Assembly: GCA_040901765.1 (NCBI GenBank)
Contig: JBBDYG010000099.1
Coordinates: 18,697 to 82,696 of the forward strand
Reading direction: 5' to 3'
Length of the DNA stretch: 64,000 bases
Origin: JBBDYG01 sp040901765
GTDB lineage: Bacteria; Planctomycetota; Planctomycetia; Pirellulales; Lacipirellulaceae
Position 1 is the first letter of the stretch, and every line of letters starts with the position of its first letter. Below, in pieces: positions 52,060 to 60,552 of the stretch. Both the position numbers and the translations under genes were made by a program. The notes under the pieces were generated by a model. It ran no database searches. It saw nothing but the letters and a program-made list of their open reading frames with translations, and had not been told where the DNA came from.

Positions 52060-53670
52060 ATGGAGACTCGCCCGCCAATGATTGTTACGAGCCCGACTCC
52101 AGCGCGGCCGGCAAAATCGCGAAGCCGGAAACAACTTTACGTCGTCGGAGTTGTGCTCGTAGCGTTGGCACTGGGGCTTGCTTGGGCGGCCCGCGATTTA
52201 TTCAGCGAGGGAGATTCGGCCGCGATTTCAGCAACTCCGGTTAAGGCACCTGCGCTAAGTAATTCAGCTAAGCCGCAAGCGTTGGGGCCGGTCGTCGCCG
52301 AGTCTCCGCTGATTGAAGACGATGGTCGCACCCTGTGGGCTTCGCCAACGCAGGGGGAACCACTCGACCTGCGCTATCTGCCGCCGGGGTGCTCGCTGAT
52401 CCTCGCACTGCGGCCGAGCGATTTGCTCGCGCATCCGGAAGCCGAGAAGTTGCTGGCGGCGCTCGGACCTCGCGGCACTGAAATCGTTAGCCAATTGGAG
52501 AAAATATTAGGGAGCGAGCTGTCGCAAGTGGAGCAACTTCTTGTCGGAGTTCGCGCATCCGCTGATCAGTCGCTCGACGTGTGCCTGGTAGCAAGATTCC
52601 CTGAAGCTCAACAGCGCGGCGCGGAGAGTGGTGAATGGGCGGTGTACTCTCCGCCCGGGGCTTCTGGCCGGACACTGGTATTCGTCCGCAAAGAAACACT
52701 ACGCGAAGTCGAAGAACAGGGCGCCGGTTTGCCGCTCTTGCGGCGAGAACTGGAACTATTGGCCGACTCGACCGACGGCAATCGGCAGGTGACGCTGCTC
52801 GTGGCACCCAACTTTCTGTTTGCCGATGGCAAAGCAATACTCTCCGGTTTGGCCAGTCCACTGCGCGAGCCGCTGTTCGATCAGCTTCGCGACGAACTTC
52901 GGGCAGTTTCGGCCAGCGCGAACTGGGACGATGATTTCTTTGTCGAGTTGCGGGCAGTTTCGACGAGCGACCTCACGCCGACGCAGCTCTCCGTGCAACT
53001 TGCGGAACAAGTGGCCCGCTGGCCCCAGCAGGTGGAAGACGCGGTACTGGTACTCGCGGTCGATCCGCATGGGCGGCGTGTCGTCGCGCGGCTGCCGGCG
53101 ATGATGCGTGTGTTGGCCAATTACACCCGCGCGGGCACCCACGAGGATCAAGCGGTATTGCGGGCGTACTTGCCGCTCGCCGCGGGGCATAATTTGTTGA
53201 TGGCGGCGGAGTTACTCCTTGCGCAGCAAGCGGCGGGACCGCGGGTGGATGTTGGGACGGTTGCAATCGCTCCCGCTAAGCCGGCAAGCGTCGTGGATCG
53301 GTTGCAGAAACGCACGACGCTGCGGTTCGATCGCGATACGCTTGAGGCGGCACTGCGGCTGCTGTCGGAGGACATTGGCGTCGAAATTGTCCTGGCAGGC
53401 GGCGATTTGCAACTCGAGGGAATTACCAAGAATCAATCCTTCGGAATTGATCTGGGCGACGAGCCGGCGGAGAAGATTTTGCAGGAAATCGTGCGACTGG
53501 CAAACCCCGACAAGACCGCGACGAGCCTGAGTGACACGAAGCAAAAGCTGGTGTACGTCGTCAAACCCAAGGAGCCGGGGGGCGAGGACGTCATATTCGT
53601 CACGACCCGTTCCCAGGCGGCCGGCCGCGGGGAGGAACTGCCGGCGGTATTCCGCCCACCCGCCCCCTGA
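52060..53670 (+). CDS. Membrane-anchored planctomycete protein with a C-terminal STN-like domain
   Basis: 536 residues. A single membrane segment (about 28-47, VVGVVLVALALGLAWAA) leads to a large extracytoplasmic region (about 90-420) that I do not recognise. The C-terminus (about 430-500; LRFDRDTLEAALRLLSEDIGVEIVLAGGDLQLEGI) is an STN-type alpha/beta module, seen at the N-terminus of secretins and TonB receptors. Here it stands at the end with no channel domain. The next gene has two more such modules 100 bp downstream, so they probably act together. Confidence 0.7.
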   Translation: METRPPMIVTSPTPARPAKSRSRKQLYVVGVVLVALALGLAWAARDLFSEGDSAAISATPVKAPALSNSAKPQALGPVVAESPLIEDDGRTLWASPTQGEPLDLRYLPPGCSLILALRPSDLLAHPEAEKLLAALGPRGTEIVSQLEKILGSELSQVEQLLVGVRASADQSLDVCLVARFPEAQQRGAESGEWAVYSPPGASGRTLVFVRKETLREVEEQGAGLPLLRRELELLADSTDGNRQVTLLVAPNFLFADGKAILSGLASPLREPLFDQLRDELRAVSASANWDDDFFVELRAVSTSDLTPTQLSVQLAEQVARWPQQVEDAVLVLAVDPHGRRVVARLPAMMRVLANYTRAGTHEDQAVLRAYLPLAAGHNLLMAAELLLAQQAAGPRVDVGTVAIAPAKPASVVDRLQKRTTLRFDRDTLEAALRLLSEDIGVEIVLAGGDLQLEGITKNQSFGIDLGDEPAEKILQEIVRLANPDKTATSLSDTKQKLVYVVKPKEPGGEDVIFVTTRSQAAGRGEELPAVFRPPAP

Positions 53671-53749
53671 CGCCGCGACCGAAGGGGCCAGCCGTGGTAC
53701 GATGGAAGAAAACCCGCCGGCACTTGCGAATAAGTGTGACGACTAACCG

Positions 53750-53777
53750 TTCATCGCTCATCATTCATCGCTTCCCC
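53750..53777. repeat. Single heptamer arm (TTCATCG) abutting the next start
   Basis: TTCATCG CTCATCA then TTCATCG CTTCCCC, ending directly at the ATG at 53778. There is no inverted partner. Confidence 0.8.
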
Positions 53778-55790
53778 ATGCAGCCTTTTCCCGTCACTTG
53801 CGAATCATGCCGCGCCCGGCTCCGCGTGCGCAGCGCCCGCATGATCGGGGAGATTCACTCCTGCCCAAAATGTAGCGGGATGGTTCTCATCCAGCCTCCA
53901 GCCGGCTGGACCGATGCGCCCGGCGAAACATCGGCGACCGCCACCGCGCCGGCCAAACCGCCGACGGCGACCGCACCCCAGCCACTCGTCGCGCAATCGT
54001 TTCACGCGATTGCCGATTTGGGCGGCATCGATCTCACCACTCCGGCTGGTCCATCGCCGCAAGCGCCGGCCGAGGTTCAGGCTCAAGTACCGAGCGTCGA
54101 GCGGTGGAGCCCCTGGATCGTTTGGGGAAGCGTTGCGGGCAGCTTGGCAATCGTAACGGCAAGCCTCGCATGGAGCCTTTGGCCCGACGGCGGCGAACGT
54201 GTCGCAAACGCCGCGGTCGGGGACGCCGCGGCTCTCGATCCGGCATCGGCAACACGAAATCCGAAATCCGAAATCCGAAATCCGAAATCCGAAAAGCCAG
54301 CCAATGACGCACCGGTGGCAATGGTCGCCAAAAAACCGGAAATCGAACCCGAAGCACCGGCAGCGGTCGCCGAATTTGCGTTGCCGGAGCCACCGCCAGC
54401 AGTTGAGCCGTCGTTGCCTCCACCCGCGGTCCCCGAGCCGGACGCGCCGACGGAGAGTAATGTCGCCAGCGCAGCGCCTCACCCCGTAATTGACCCGCGC
54501 GATCTCGATCCCGAAGACCTCGACCTGATACTGCGAAAAAATCCAGCGGCGTCCAAGCCGACAACGGATGTGGCCACCGCCCCGAGCGATAAACCTTCCG
54601 CAGCAACCGATATAGAGATCGCCGACGACAGTGAGAACGCCACCCGCGCCACCCGCGCAAGCCTCGAACAAGCCCTCGCGGCCGCCGTTAAGCAGGGCGA
54701 GCCAGAAATGGTCCGCCGCGGACCGACCTCCGCTGAGGACTTGCAGCCGATTGAACTGGATCAACGATTGGCGACTAACTTCGCCGAAATCGACGCGCCG
54801 AAGCTACCGCTTCACCGAGCGGTTGCGATGCTCACGGAACTAACCGCGATCCCGATCACGCTCGATCCCGCGGCGCTGCGGATGGCGGGCATTTCGGTGG
54901 ACCAGCCGGTCGCCATCCGCGGCACGAATGCGACCGCGGCAAACTTAATACGTACAACGCTGGCCGCTGCCAAGCTGCAGTATCAGCAGCGCGGCGATCA
55001 ACTGATCATCGTGCGCTCGGGAGCCGATGCGGTCGGCACTCGTGAATACCGCGTTGAAGACCTGTTCGCTCCGGGCGCTGCGAATGCCTCGGAGTTTGGC
55101 GCGCTGATCCAAACGCTCGTGGTCCCGCAATCATGGACAGGCCAAGGGGGCGACGGACGGTTGGCGGTCAACAATAAACAACTCACCGTCACGCAATCGC
55201 AAGCGGTCCATTACGACGCACTCGTCTTCTGCGAGCGGCTGCGCAAGGCTCGCAGGCTGCCTCTCCAAAGCAAGTATCCCGCCCAACTGCTACGCACCGA
55301 GCCCTTGGAAACAGCGCTCGCACATCAACTCGATCGCCATACGACATTCAGTTTCGTCACCTGGACCACGTTGCCGCTGGTCTTTCGCCATTGGGAACAG
55401 GCAACGGAATTGACCATTCTCGTCGATTGGTCCGCCTTGGCAGACGTGCAACTTGGACCGGCTTCCACAATTTCTTGCGCCGTCGAGGACATGAGTTGGC
55501 GCGAAGCGCTGGAAGGCGTGCTTGAGCCGCTTGGCTTGGCCTGGGTGCCGGTGGACGAAAACACAATTCAAATCACCAGCCGCGGCGCAGCGGAGTCGCA
55601 TCAGTACATCGAGTTCTATCCGCTGGCGAAGGTCGGTGATACGGAATCGCTCCTTGCCGGGCTTCGCGAGCATCAAGCCGCCGATAGCGCCGTTGTGTTC
55701 GACGCCGCGAGTCGCTCGCTCCTGGTGCGGGCGAACGCCAGCGGTCATCGACAGGTGGCTAGGCAACTTGAGCTTAAGGACGATCGGTAG
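53778..55790 (+). CDS. Zinc-ribbon, membrane-anchored protein with two STN-like domains
   Basis: 670 residues from the ATG at 53778 (MQPFPVTCESCRARLRV); the longer frame adds nothing family-like. A CxxC...CxxC zinc ribbon (C8, C11, C29, C32) is followed by a Pro/Ala-rich linker, a membrane segment (about 114-137, WIVWGSVAGSLAIVTASLAW) and a second linker. Two STN-like modules lie near 345-430 (LHRAVAMLTELTAIPITLDPAALRMAGI) and 515-610. A heptamer array encodes NPKSEIRNPKSE (about 160-172), in the linker. The zinc ribbon on the cytoplasmic side and STN modules outside suggest a signalling or assembly anchor. Confidence 0.72.
   Translation: MQPFPVTCESCRARLRVRSARMIGEIHSCPKCSGMVLIQPPAGWTDAPGETSATATAPAKPPTATAPQPLVAQSFHAIADLGGIDLTTPAGPSPQAPAEVQAQVPSVERWSPWIVWGSVAGSLAIVTASLAWSLWPDGGERVANAAVGDAAALDPASATRNPKSEIRNPKSEKPANDAPVAMVAKKPEIEPEAPAAVAEFALPEPPPAVEPSLPPPAVPEPDAPTESNVASAAPHPVIDPRDLDPEDLDLILRKNPAASKPTTDVATAPSDKPSAATDIEIADDSENATRATRASLEQALAAAVKQGEPEMVRRGPTSAEDLQPIELDQRLATNFAEIDAPKLPLHRAVAMLTELTAIPITLDPAALRMAGISVDQPVAIRGTNATAANLIRTTLAAAKLQYQQRGDQLIIVRSGADAVGTREYRVEDLFAPGAANASEFGALIQTLVVPQSWTGQGGDGRLAVNNKQLTVTQSQAVHYDALVFCERLRKARRLPLQSKYPAQLLRTEPLETALAHQLDRHTTFSFVTWTTLPLVFRHWEQATELTILVDWSALADVQLGPASTISCAVEDMSWREALEGVLEPLGLAWVPVDENTIQITSRGAAESHQYIEFYPLAKVGDTESLLAGLREHQAADSAVVFDAASRSLLVRANASGHRQVARQLELKDDR
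54208..54294. repeat. Two repeat modules in the coding region of the zinc-ribbon protein
   Basis: A GC-rich GGGGACGCCGCGGC stem (54208-54234) and five perfect copies of CGAAATC with a partial sixth (54255-54294) stand almost side by side, in frame, between the membrane segment and the STN domains. Confidence 0.85.
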
Positions 55791-55804
55791 GTTTCAGCTT
55801 TATC

Positions 55805-55876
55805 GGGCTGTCGGCCATCGGCTGTCTGCCAGAAAAAACGCTGGCCAACTTTTGCCCGACAGCCGACAGCTCCCCA
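55805..55876. repeat. Heptamer hairpin (GGCTGTC family) in the convergent gap
   Basis: The left arm (55805-55830, GGCTGTC GGCCATC) is complementary to 55853-55876 (AGCCGAC AGCTCCC). The spacer is the inverse counterpart of the jetB-jetC element. Its distance from the stop codon (14 bp) fits a terminator-like position but no T-run follows. Confidence 0.8.
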
Positions 55877-55909
55877 GTTACGCCATTCGCGAATTTCGAT
55901 ATCATCACG

Positions 55910-56710
55910 CTAGCCACCGTAAAGTCGCACGATTCCGAGCACGCCAAACGCTCCCATCAAGGCGATCGCAAGTGCGGAAGGTTCCGGGACCACCTGAAAC
56001 GGAGCGACCATGTCCCAGCCGTTGCCTTGATTATCGCGCAGCGACCAGCGGATTTCGTGGCTCCCCAAGGGGCCGGCGTTGGGGTCGTCCGCCCACGGGT
56101 GCCACACGACCTGAGACGGCGCGCGGTGACTCGCTCCGTCGAACCCCACGTCGCCGGCACGAATATTCACCATTTGGTCTTGCAGCGTCTCCACTTTCAC
56201 GCCGTCGAGCCACATCTCGGCGTGCGAAGCAAAAGGAAATAGCGAGTTCGGAATCACCGGCCCCGAAGCAAAATCGCGCGAGGAGCCCGTGATGCCCGGG
56301 TTGGGCAGCCACATCATCGCGAAATACACCCCGTTGGGGTCGAGCGTAATTGCATTGCGAGGAAAGACCGATCGGTTTACAAAACCCGCGGCCGCCGCAT
56401 TCGTGGACAGCTCGGTATCGTACGGCCCGGCGTGTGGCGTATACACCGCGGCCCCTGGGCCTTCGAGCGGCAGCAGCGCGTCGAGCGTGTCAAAAAACGC
56501 GTCCGGGAACGGGGCCGCCGGCGCGGTGAACAATTGAAAATCCCCCGGCCGCCAGATCGGCGAGCCGACCTGCGTAAGCCCAATCGCCGGAGCGTTCGCT
56601 AGCGAGGGGCCGGACGAAACCAACAGCAGCAGGGCGCCGGCAATAAACATGCACACGAGCGCGTGCAACATGCAGGTTTTACGAGCATTCATCTGGAACA
56701 TGCGTGTCAT
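55910..56710 (-). CDS. Secreted PEP-CTERM protein, paralogue of the second half of the next gene
   Basis: 266 residues from the ATG at 56710, with GGGGAG 10 nt upstream. Signal peptide (LHALVCMFIAGALLLLVSSGPSLA). The body repeats the pattern PNPGITGSSRDFASGPVIPNSLFPFASHAEMWLDGV and HAPSQVVWHPWADDPNAGPLG, seen again in the 56785 gene. The end is VPEPSALAIALMGAFGVLG, a PEP-CTERM anchor. Function unknown. The similarity and tandem arrangement indicate duplication. Confidence 0.82.
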   Translation of the reverse strand: MTRMFQMNARKTCMLHALVCMFIAGALLLLVSSGPSLANAPAIGLTQVGSPIWRPGDFQLFTAPAAPFPDAFFDTLDALLPLEGPGAAVYTPHAGPYDTELSTNAAAAGFVNRSVFPRNAITLDPNGVYFAMMWLPNPGITGSSRDFASGPVIPNSLFPFASHAEMWLDGVKVETLQDQMVNIRAGDVGFDGASHRAPSQVVWHPWADDPNAGPLGSHEIRWSLRDNQGNGWDMVAPFQVVPEPSALAIALMGAFGVLGIVRLYGG

Positions 56711-56784
56711 TAGATCGTTACTCCCCTTTAGACAATGTGATTGTGAAAAACGACGTCTAGCATTATCCCCACAGTTCTTGTTGA

Positions 56785-59295
56785 TCACCTCCTTTGTTTG
56801 TGTGCAGGGCGGATCGCAACCAGCGCGACGAGTGAAAACGCGCACAGGAATAAACCGCTCGGTTCAGGCACCGCTCCGTGGTCGGGCGACAACCCGTTGC
56901 CCAGACCTAATGACGCCCCGAGGTGGTCGCGCCACACTGAAAAATCGGCCGAGTTGACGATGCCGTCGCGGTTGCCATCGGCCGCGAGGAGCGTGGTCGA
57001 GCCAAAGTTGGCTAGCCACAGGTTGTAGTCTTCCTGCCCGACCGTGCCGCTATAGTCGTAGTCACCCGGCAGGGCCACTCGAAATGTGGCAACGGCGTCC
57101 CAGCCGCTCCCTGAGGCATCGCGGATCGATACACGAAGGTCATATTGCCCCAAGGGGCCAACGGTGAGGTCATCGTCCCAAGGGTGCCAGATCGCTTGAA
57201 GCGACTCGAGGTGGCTGGTGCCCTGGAAGGCGATATCGCGCGGCTGGATGGCGGTGAGGGCATCGGTGCCGGGGAGTCTATCGACGAGGACGCCGTCGAG
57301 CCAGGCGTCGATGTTGCTGGCGATCGGGAACAGCGAATTGGGTATTACGGGTCCCGATGCGAAGTCGCGCGAGGAGCCAGTGATGCCGGGGTCTGGCACG
57401 AGCATGAAGGCAAAGTAGACACCGTTGGGGTGAAGCGTGATCGCGTCGGGCGCGAAGACGGATTGGCTCACATAACCTCCTGCGATCATGCCGGCGGAGA
57501 TCTCGTTGTCATAGGGCGGCGCGTGCGGGACGTAAGTGGTGACGAGCGGGGTGTCGTAGGGGAGGAGCGTGCTGTAGACCTGGCCAAACTCTTGATCGAA
57601 CGGGGTGGCCGGCGCCGAGAATAATTGGAAGTCGACCGGCTTCCAGACGGGGGCGCCGATTTTCGTGAACTCGATTTCTGGCGGGGCAGCGGAGGCTTGA
57701 TCGCACGCAAGAATCAGCAGGGCGAGGGTGGGTAACAGGCGGCAGGCGAAGCCGAGCGGCGTCGCGCAAGCATGAGCCGGCGGTGTGCGGCGCGTCATCC
57801 ATGCGGCGACTAATCCTATGCTGAGCAAGAAAAGCGTGGTTGGCTCAGGTACGGCCGGCGAAGGCAGCGCGGCGATGCCGCCAGAGCCGAGTGTGGCTCC
57901 GAAATTGTTTTGCCACACGGTGTATGCTCCCGGGGAGTAGCGCGAAGAGGCGCCATCTCGCCAAACCGTGTAATCGCCGGCGTCGACGAGGTTGTCGCCG
58001 TTGAAGTCGCCGGGAATTCCGCTGGCCGCCAAAAAGGTGACCTCGCCCGTGGTATAGAGATTCGTCAGGTTCCAGACGGAGGCAGTGTCGACGGTGAATG
58101 TGCCGGTGGGCGACACGCCGGTCCAGTCAAAGAGATCGAACGTCCGTCCAATCTGGCCGATTGGGTCGACACCATCCGCGAACGCCAGTTCCAGCGTGCC
58201 GCCGAGCGCCACCGGGATTCCTGGGGCGAACGAGATCGTCGAGTTCCAGGCATCCGCCTCGAACACCATCTGCAACACGCCTCCAGAACTGACGACCAAG
58301 CGCTGATCGACCGTGATCGGTATCGGCCCGTAACCGGAGTATGGGTTGCCGTCGTAATCGCGGATCGAGAGTGTTTTTCCGGCGCTCAGATTGAGGCCGG
58401 CGATATGGCCGTCGGGGCGAACGAAATTGGAAGCCGCGACCCACCCCAGGCCAATTGCGCCGCGGGCATCGCTCGAGAAGTTCGCGCCAGTGAGCGTCGT
58501 GCCAGCGAAACTCGCATTGGTCAGATTGAATCCGGCGAAGTTGCCGCCCCTAAAGTTATTGTTCACGAATTTGACTTCGGATAAGTCGTGAGCGCCATAG
58601 TTGGCCGTGGAGACAAGTTGTGCCAACGTGACTCCGGTGCCCGCGCTGTACGCCTGCGTTCCCGGGTCGTAGGTAAGGCCCCCCCAGCAATACTTGCAGG
58701 TAACGTATTCCCCTGGAGTGCCCGGGATTATGATTTTGCTCAGGCTGGCGCCGCGAATATCGGCTCCGGCGAGATTGGCGCCGATGAGGTTCGCGCCGGT
58801 GAGATTCGCATTGGTGAGGTCGGCGCCCGTGAGATTCGCCAGCGCGAGTGAGCCGTCGCTGAGGTTGGCGCCCGCGAGGTTGGCGCCGGACAAGTCCGCG
58901 TTGATGAACTCGGCCATGGTTAAGTTTGCATTGGAGAAATCCGCGCCGACGAGTTTTGCCGCGTAGAAGTCGGTTGAGACGAGAGACTTGCCGGCAAAGT
59001 TGGCGCCGGACAGGTCATTGCCGATCAGGTGAACGCCGTAGAGACCATACTCCTGATAGCTGGCCGTAGAGTAAAGTTGGTCGAGAGTGATGTGCGTCGA
59101 CGAGAGGTTGGCATTAAAAATATCGGCGCCCGTCAAGATTGCTCCGTCGAGATTTGCGCCGGTGAGGTTTGCGCCGCTGAGGCTCGCGGAGGTGAGATTG
59201 GCGTGACTGAAGTTTGTTCTAGTGAACGTGCCGCTAAGGCCGGCGCCGGTGAGATTCTGATTGGCGAAGCTCAGGTTGGGGCGCGCAGCCCACAT
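56785..59295 (-). CDS. Fused PEP-CTERM protein: pentapeptide-repeat half plus a second PEP-CTERM half; 5' end probably truncated
   Basis: 836 residues in one open frame. About 1-300: more than 20 pentapeptide units (ANLTGANLDGAILTGADIF, ADLTNANLTGANLIGANLAG) forming a right-handed beta-helix. A dockerin-like DFNGDNLVDAGDYTVWRD and a complete PEP-CTERM (VPEPTTLFLLSIGLVAAWMTRR) follow near 480-500. Without a stop, a second signal peptide begins (LLPTLALLILACDQASA) and a second PEP-CTERM protein runs to the end. An internal ATG at 57798 could start that unit separately. No signal peptide precedes residue 1, so the gene lost its 5' end at a junction near 59300. Confidence 0.75.
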   Translation of the reverse strand: MWAARPNLSFANQNLTGAGLSGTFTRTNFSHANLTSASLSGANLTGANLDGAILTGADIFNANLSSTHITLDQLYSTASYQEYGLYGVHLIGNDLSGANFAGKSLVSTDFYAAKLVGADFSNANLTMAEFINADLSGANLAGANLSDGSLALANLTGADLTNANLTGANLIGANLAGADIRGASLSKIIIPGTPGEYVTCKYCWGGLTYDPGTQAYSAGTGVTLAQLVSTANYGAHDLSEVKFVNNNFRGGNFAGFNLTNASFAGTTLTGANFSSDARGAIGLGWVAASNFVRPDGHIAGLNLSAGKTLSIRDYDGNPYSGYGPIPITVDQRLVVSSGGVLQMVFEADAWNSTISFAPGIPVALGGTLELAFADGVDPIGQIGRTFDLFDWTGVSPTGTFTVDTASVWNLTNLYTTGEVTFLAASGIPGDFNGDNLVDAGDYTVWRDGASSRYSPGAYTVWQNNFGATLGSGGIAALPSPAVPEPTTLFLLSIGLVAAWMTRRTPPAHACATPLGFACRLLPTLALLILACDQASAAPPEIEFTKIGAPVWKPVDFQLFSAPATPFDQEFGQVYSTLLPYDTPLVTTYVPHAPPYDNEISAGMIAGGYVSQSVFAPDAITLHPNGVYFAFMLVPDPGITGSSRDFASGPVIPNSLFPIASNIDAWLDGVLVDRLPGTDALTAIQPRDIAFQGTSHLESLQAIWHPWDDDLTVGPLGQYDLRVSIRDASGSGWDAVATFRVALPGDYDYSGTVGQEDYNLWLANFGSTTLLAADGNRDGIVNSADFSVWRDHLGASLGLGNGLSPDHGAVPEPSGLFLCAFSLVALVAIRPAHKQRR

Positions 59296-59324
59296 TCGGC
59301 CGTCGAAGTGGTTCGCGCCTAACG
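59296..59324. other. Junction where two head-to-head genes both lack their 5' ends
   Basis: The pentapeptide gene (minus) has no signal peptide and its frame runs only to a stop near 59365. The TPR gene (plus) begins in the middle of a kinase C-terminal repeat region. The two coding signals meet within about 30 bp with no promoter space. This looks like a deletion or inversion breakpoint, or an assembly join. Confidence 0.6.
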
Positions 59325-60529
59325 TGCTTGTGCCGAATCCGGATACAAATCTAGAAGATTTGATTCAATTCGCGGAATCGACGATCGCCCGTTGTTCAAG
59401 ATACCAATGGATGCTCCATGCCCTGGGTACCGCACACTACCGGGCGGGTCACTTCGAACAAGCTGTCCGGATTTGCACCGAATCTCTCGATTCGGACCCA
59501 GACTGGGTGTCGCGATCCGTCAACTTTCCGATCCTCGCCATGGCGCATCACAAACTCGGTCACGCCGCCGAGTCACAGGTTGCCATGCGGCAAGCAATGT
59601 TGGCATACGACCGCTGGACCGAACAAATGCTCGATGCGGATGGCAACTGGGTGATCAACCACGGAGCGTCGGAGAAGCAGCCGATCGATCCGTTGGACTG
59701 GCTCGAGTTTCTTATTCACCTGCGAGAAGCACGGGCTTGCCTGGGAATGGAAGCGCTCGATGAAACGCGGCTGGTGCTGCGTCGCGCGCGGGCCTTTGCC
59801 GCCCTGCGGCGAGCAAGTGAAGCCCATGCCGAATTCTCGCGGCTTGCTCAGTTGGCGCCTGATAATCCGCTCATCCAACTCGAATCGCAGCGTAACCTGG
59901 CGTATTACCATGCCACCAGTGAACGGTATGAGGCCGGAGCAGATGCCTATGCCAGGGCGGTCCAGCTCGCACCAGAGGACGCCGAACTGTGGCGATTTCT
60001 CGCCGCGGCGAATCTCGCGGCTGGCCGCGATGCTGCCTATCGTGAAACTTGTCGCGAAATGGTGCAGCGATTCGGCAACTCTACAGACCCCAACGTTGCA
60101 TCGAGCGTCATCGAGGTCTGCGTGTGTTGCGCCACCACCGTTGACAACTGGCATCAATTGCTGCCCATAGCAAAAGTCGGTGCGCGGCATATTCACGACA
60201 GCCCGAGGTTTCTCGCCGCCACGCAATTCAGGGCTGGCCAGTACAAAGACGCACTCGAAACGTTTCGCGGCGTCGAGCGATTGAACAGCCTGCGCGCTTT
60301 CGACTTCTTCTTTCTCGCGATGACACACGATCGACTGGGACAACGAAAAGATGCAATGTTACGACTGGAACAAGCCCACGCATGGATCGAAGAGGCAGAT
60401 GCATCTGCGGCCATGTCCGATGTCAAAGCTTTCGCTCGCGCGGACTGGGGCGCCTGGACGGAGCGTCCGTTAACCTTTGCCCTCCAACGCGAAGTGGAAC
60501 AATTACTGCGGAACGTCGATTCGCAGTAA
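59324..60529 (+). pseudogene. C-terminal TPR fragment of a planctomycete Ser/Thr kinase-WD40/TPR protein
   Basis: About 400 residues in an open frame that begins abruptly (LVPNPDTNLEDLIQFAESTIA). TPR units include WMLHALGTAHYRAGHFEQAVRICTESL, NFPILAMAHHKLGHAAESQ and GADAYARAVQLAPEDAELW. Family proteins carry this region after a protein kinase and WD40 domains in one long chain. Here no kinase precedes it; upstream is antisense pentapeptide sequence. A GTG at 59324 could start it, but a full domain set is missing, so I call it a fragment. It may be silent. Confidence 0.65.
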
Positions 60530-60552
60530 CCCCGATACGATCGGACCAGGCT

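Noticed and set aside
53805..54764. 319-residue antisense ORF in the zinc-ribbon gene
   Set aside because: Arg/Gly-rich shadow of high-GC coding sequence; the sense frame has clear domains.
55805..55876. Hairpin as a rho-independent terminator
   Set aside because: The stem is long with no T-run after it, and it belongs to a repeat family found elsewhere.
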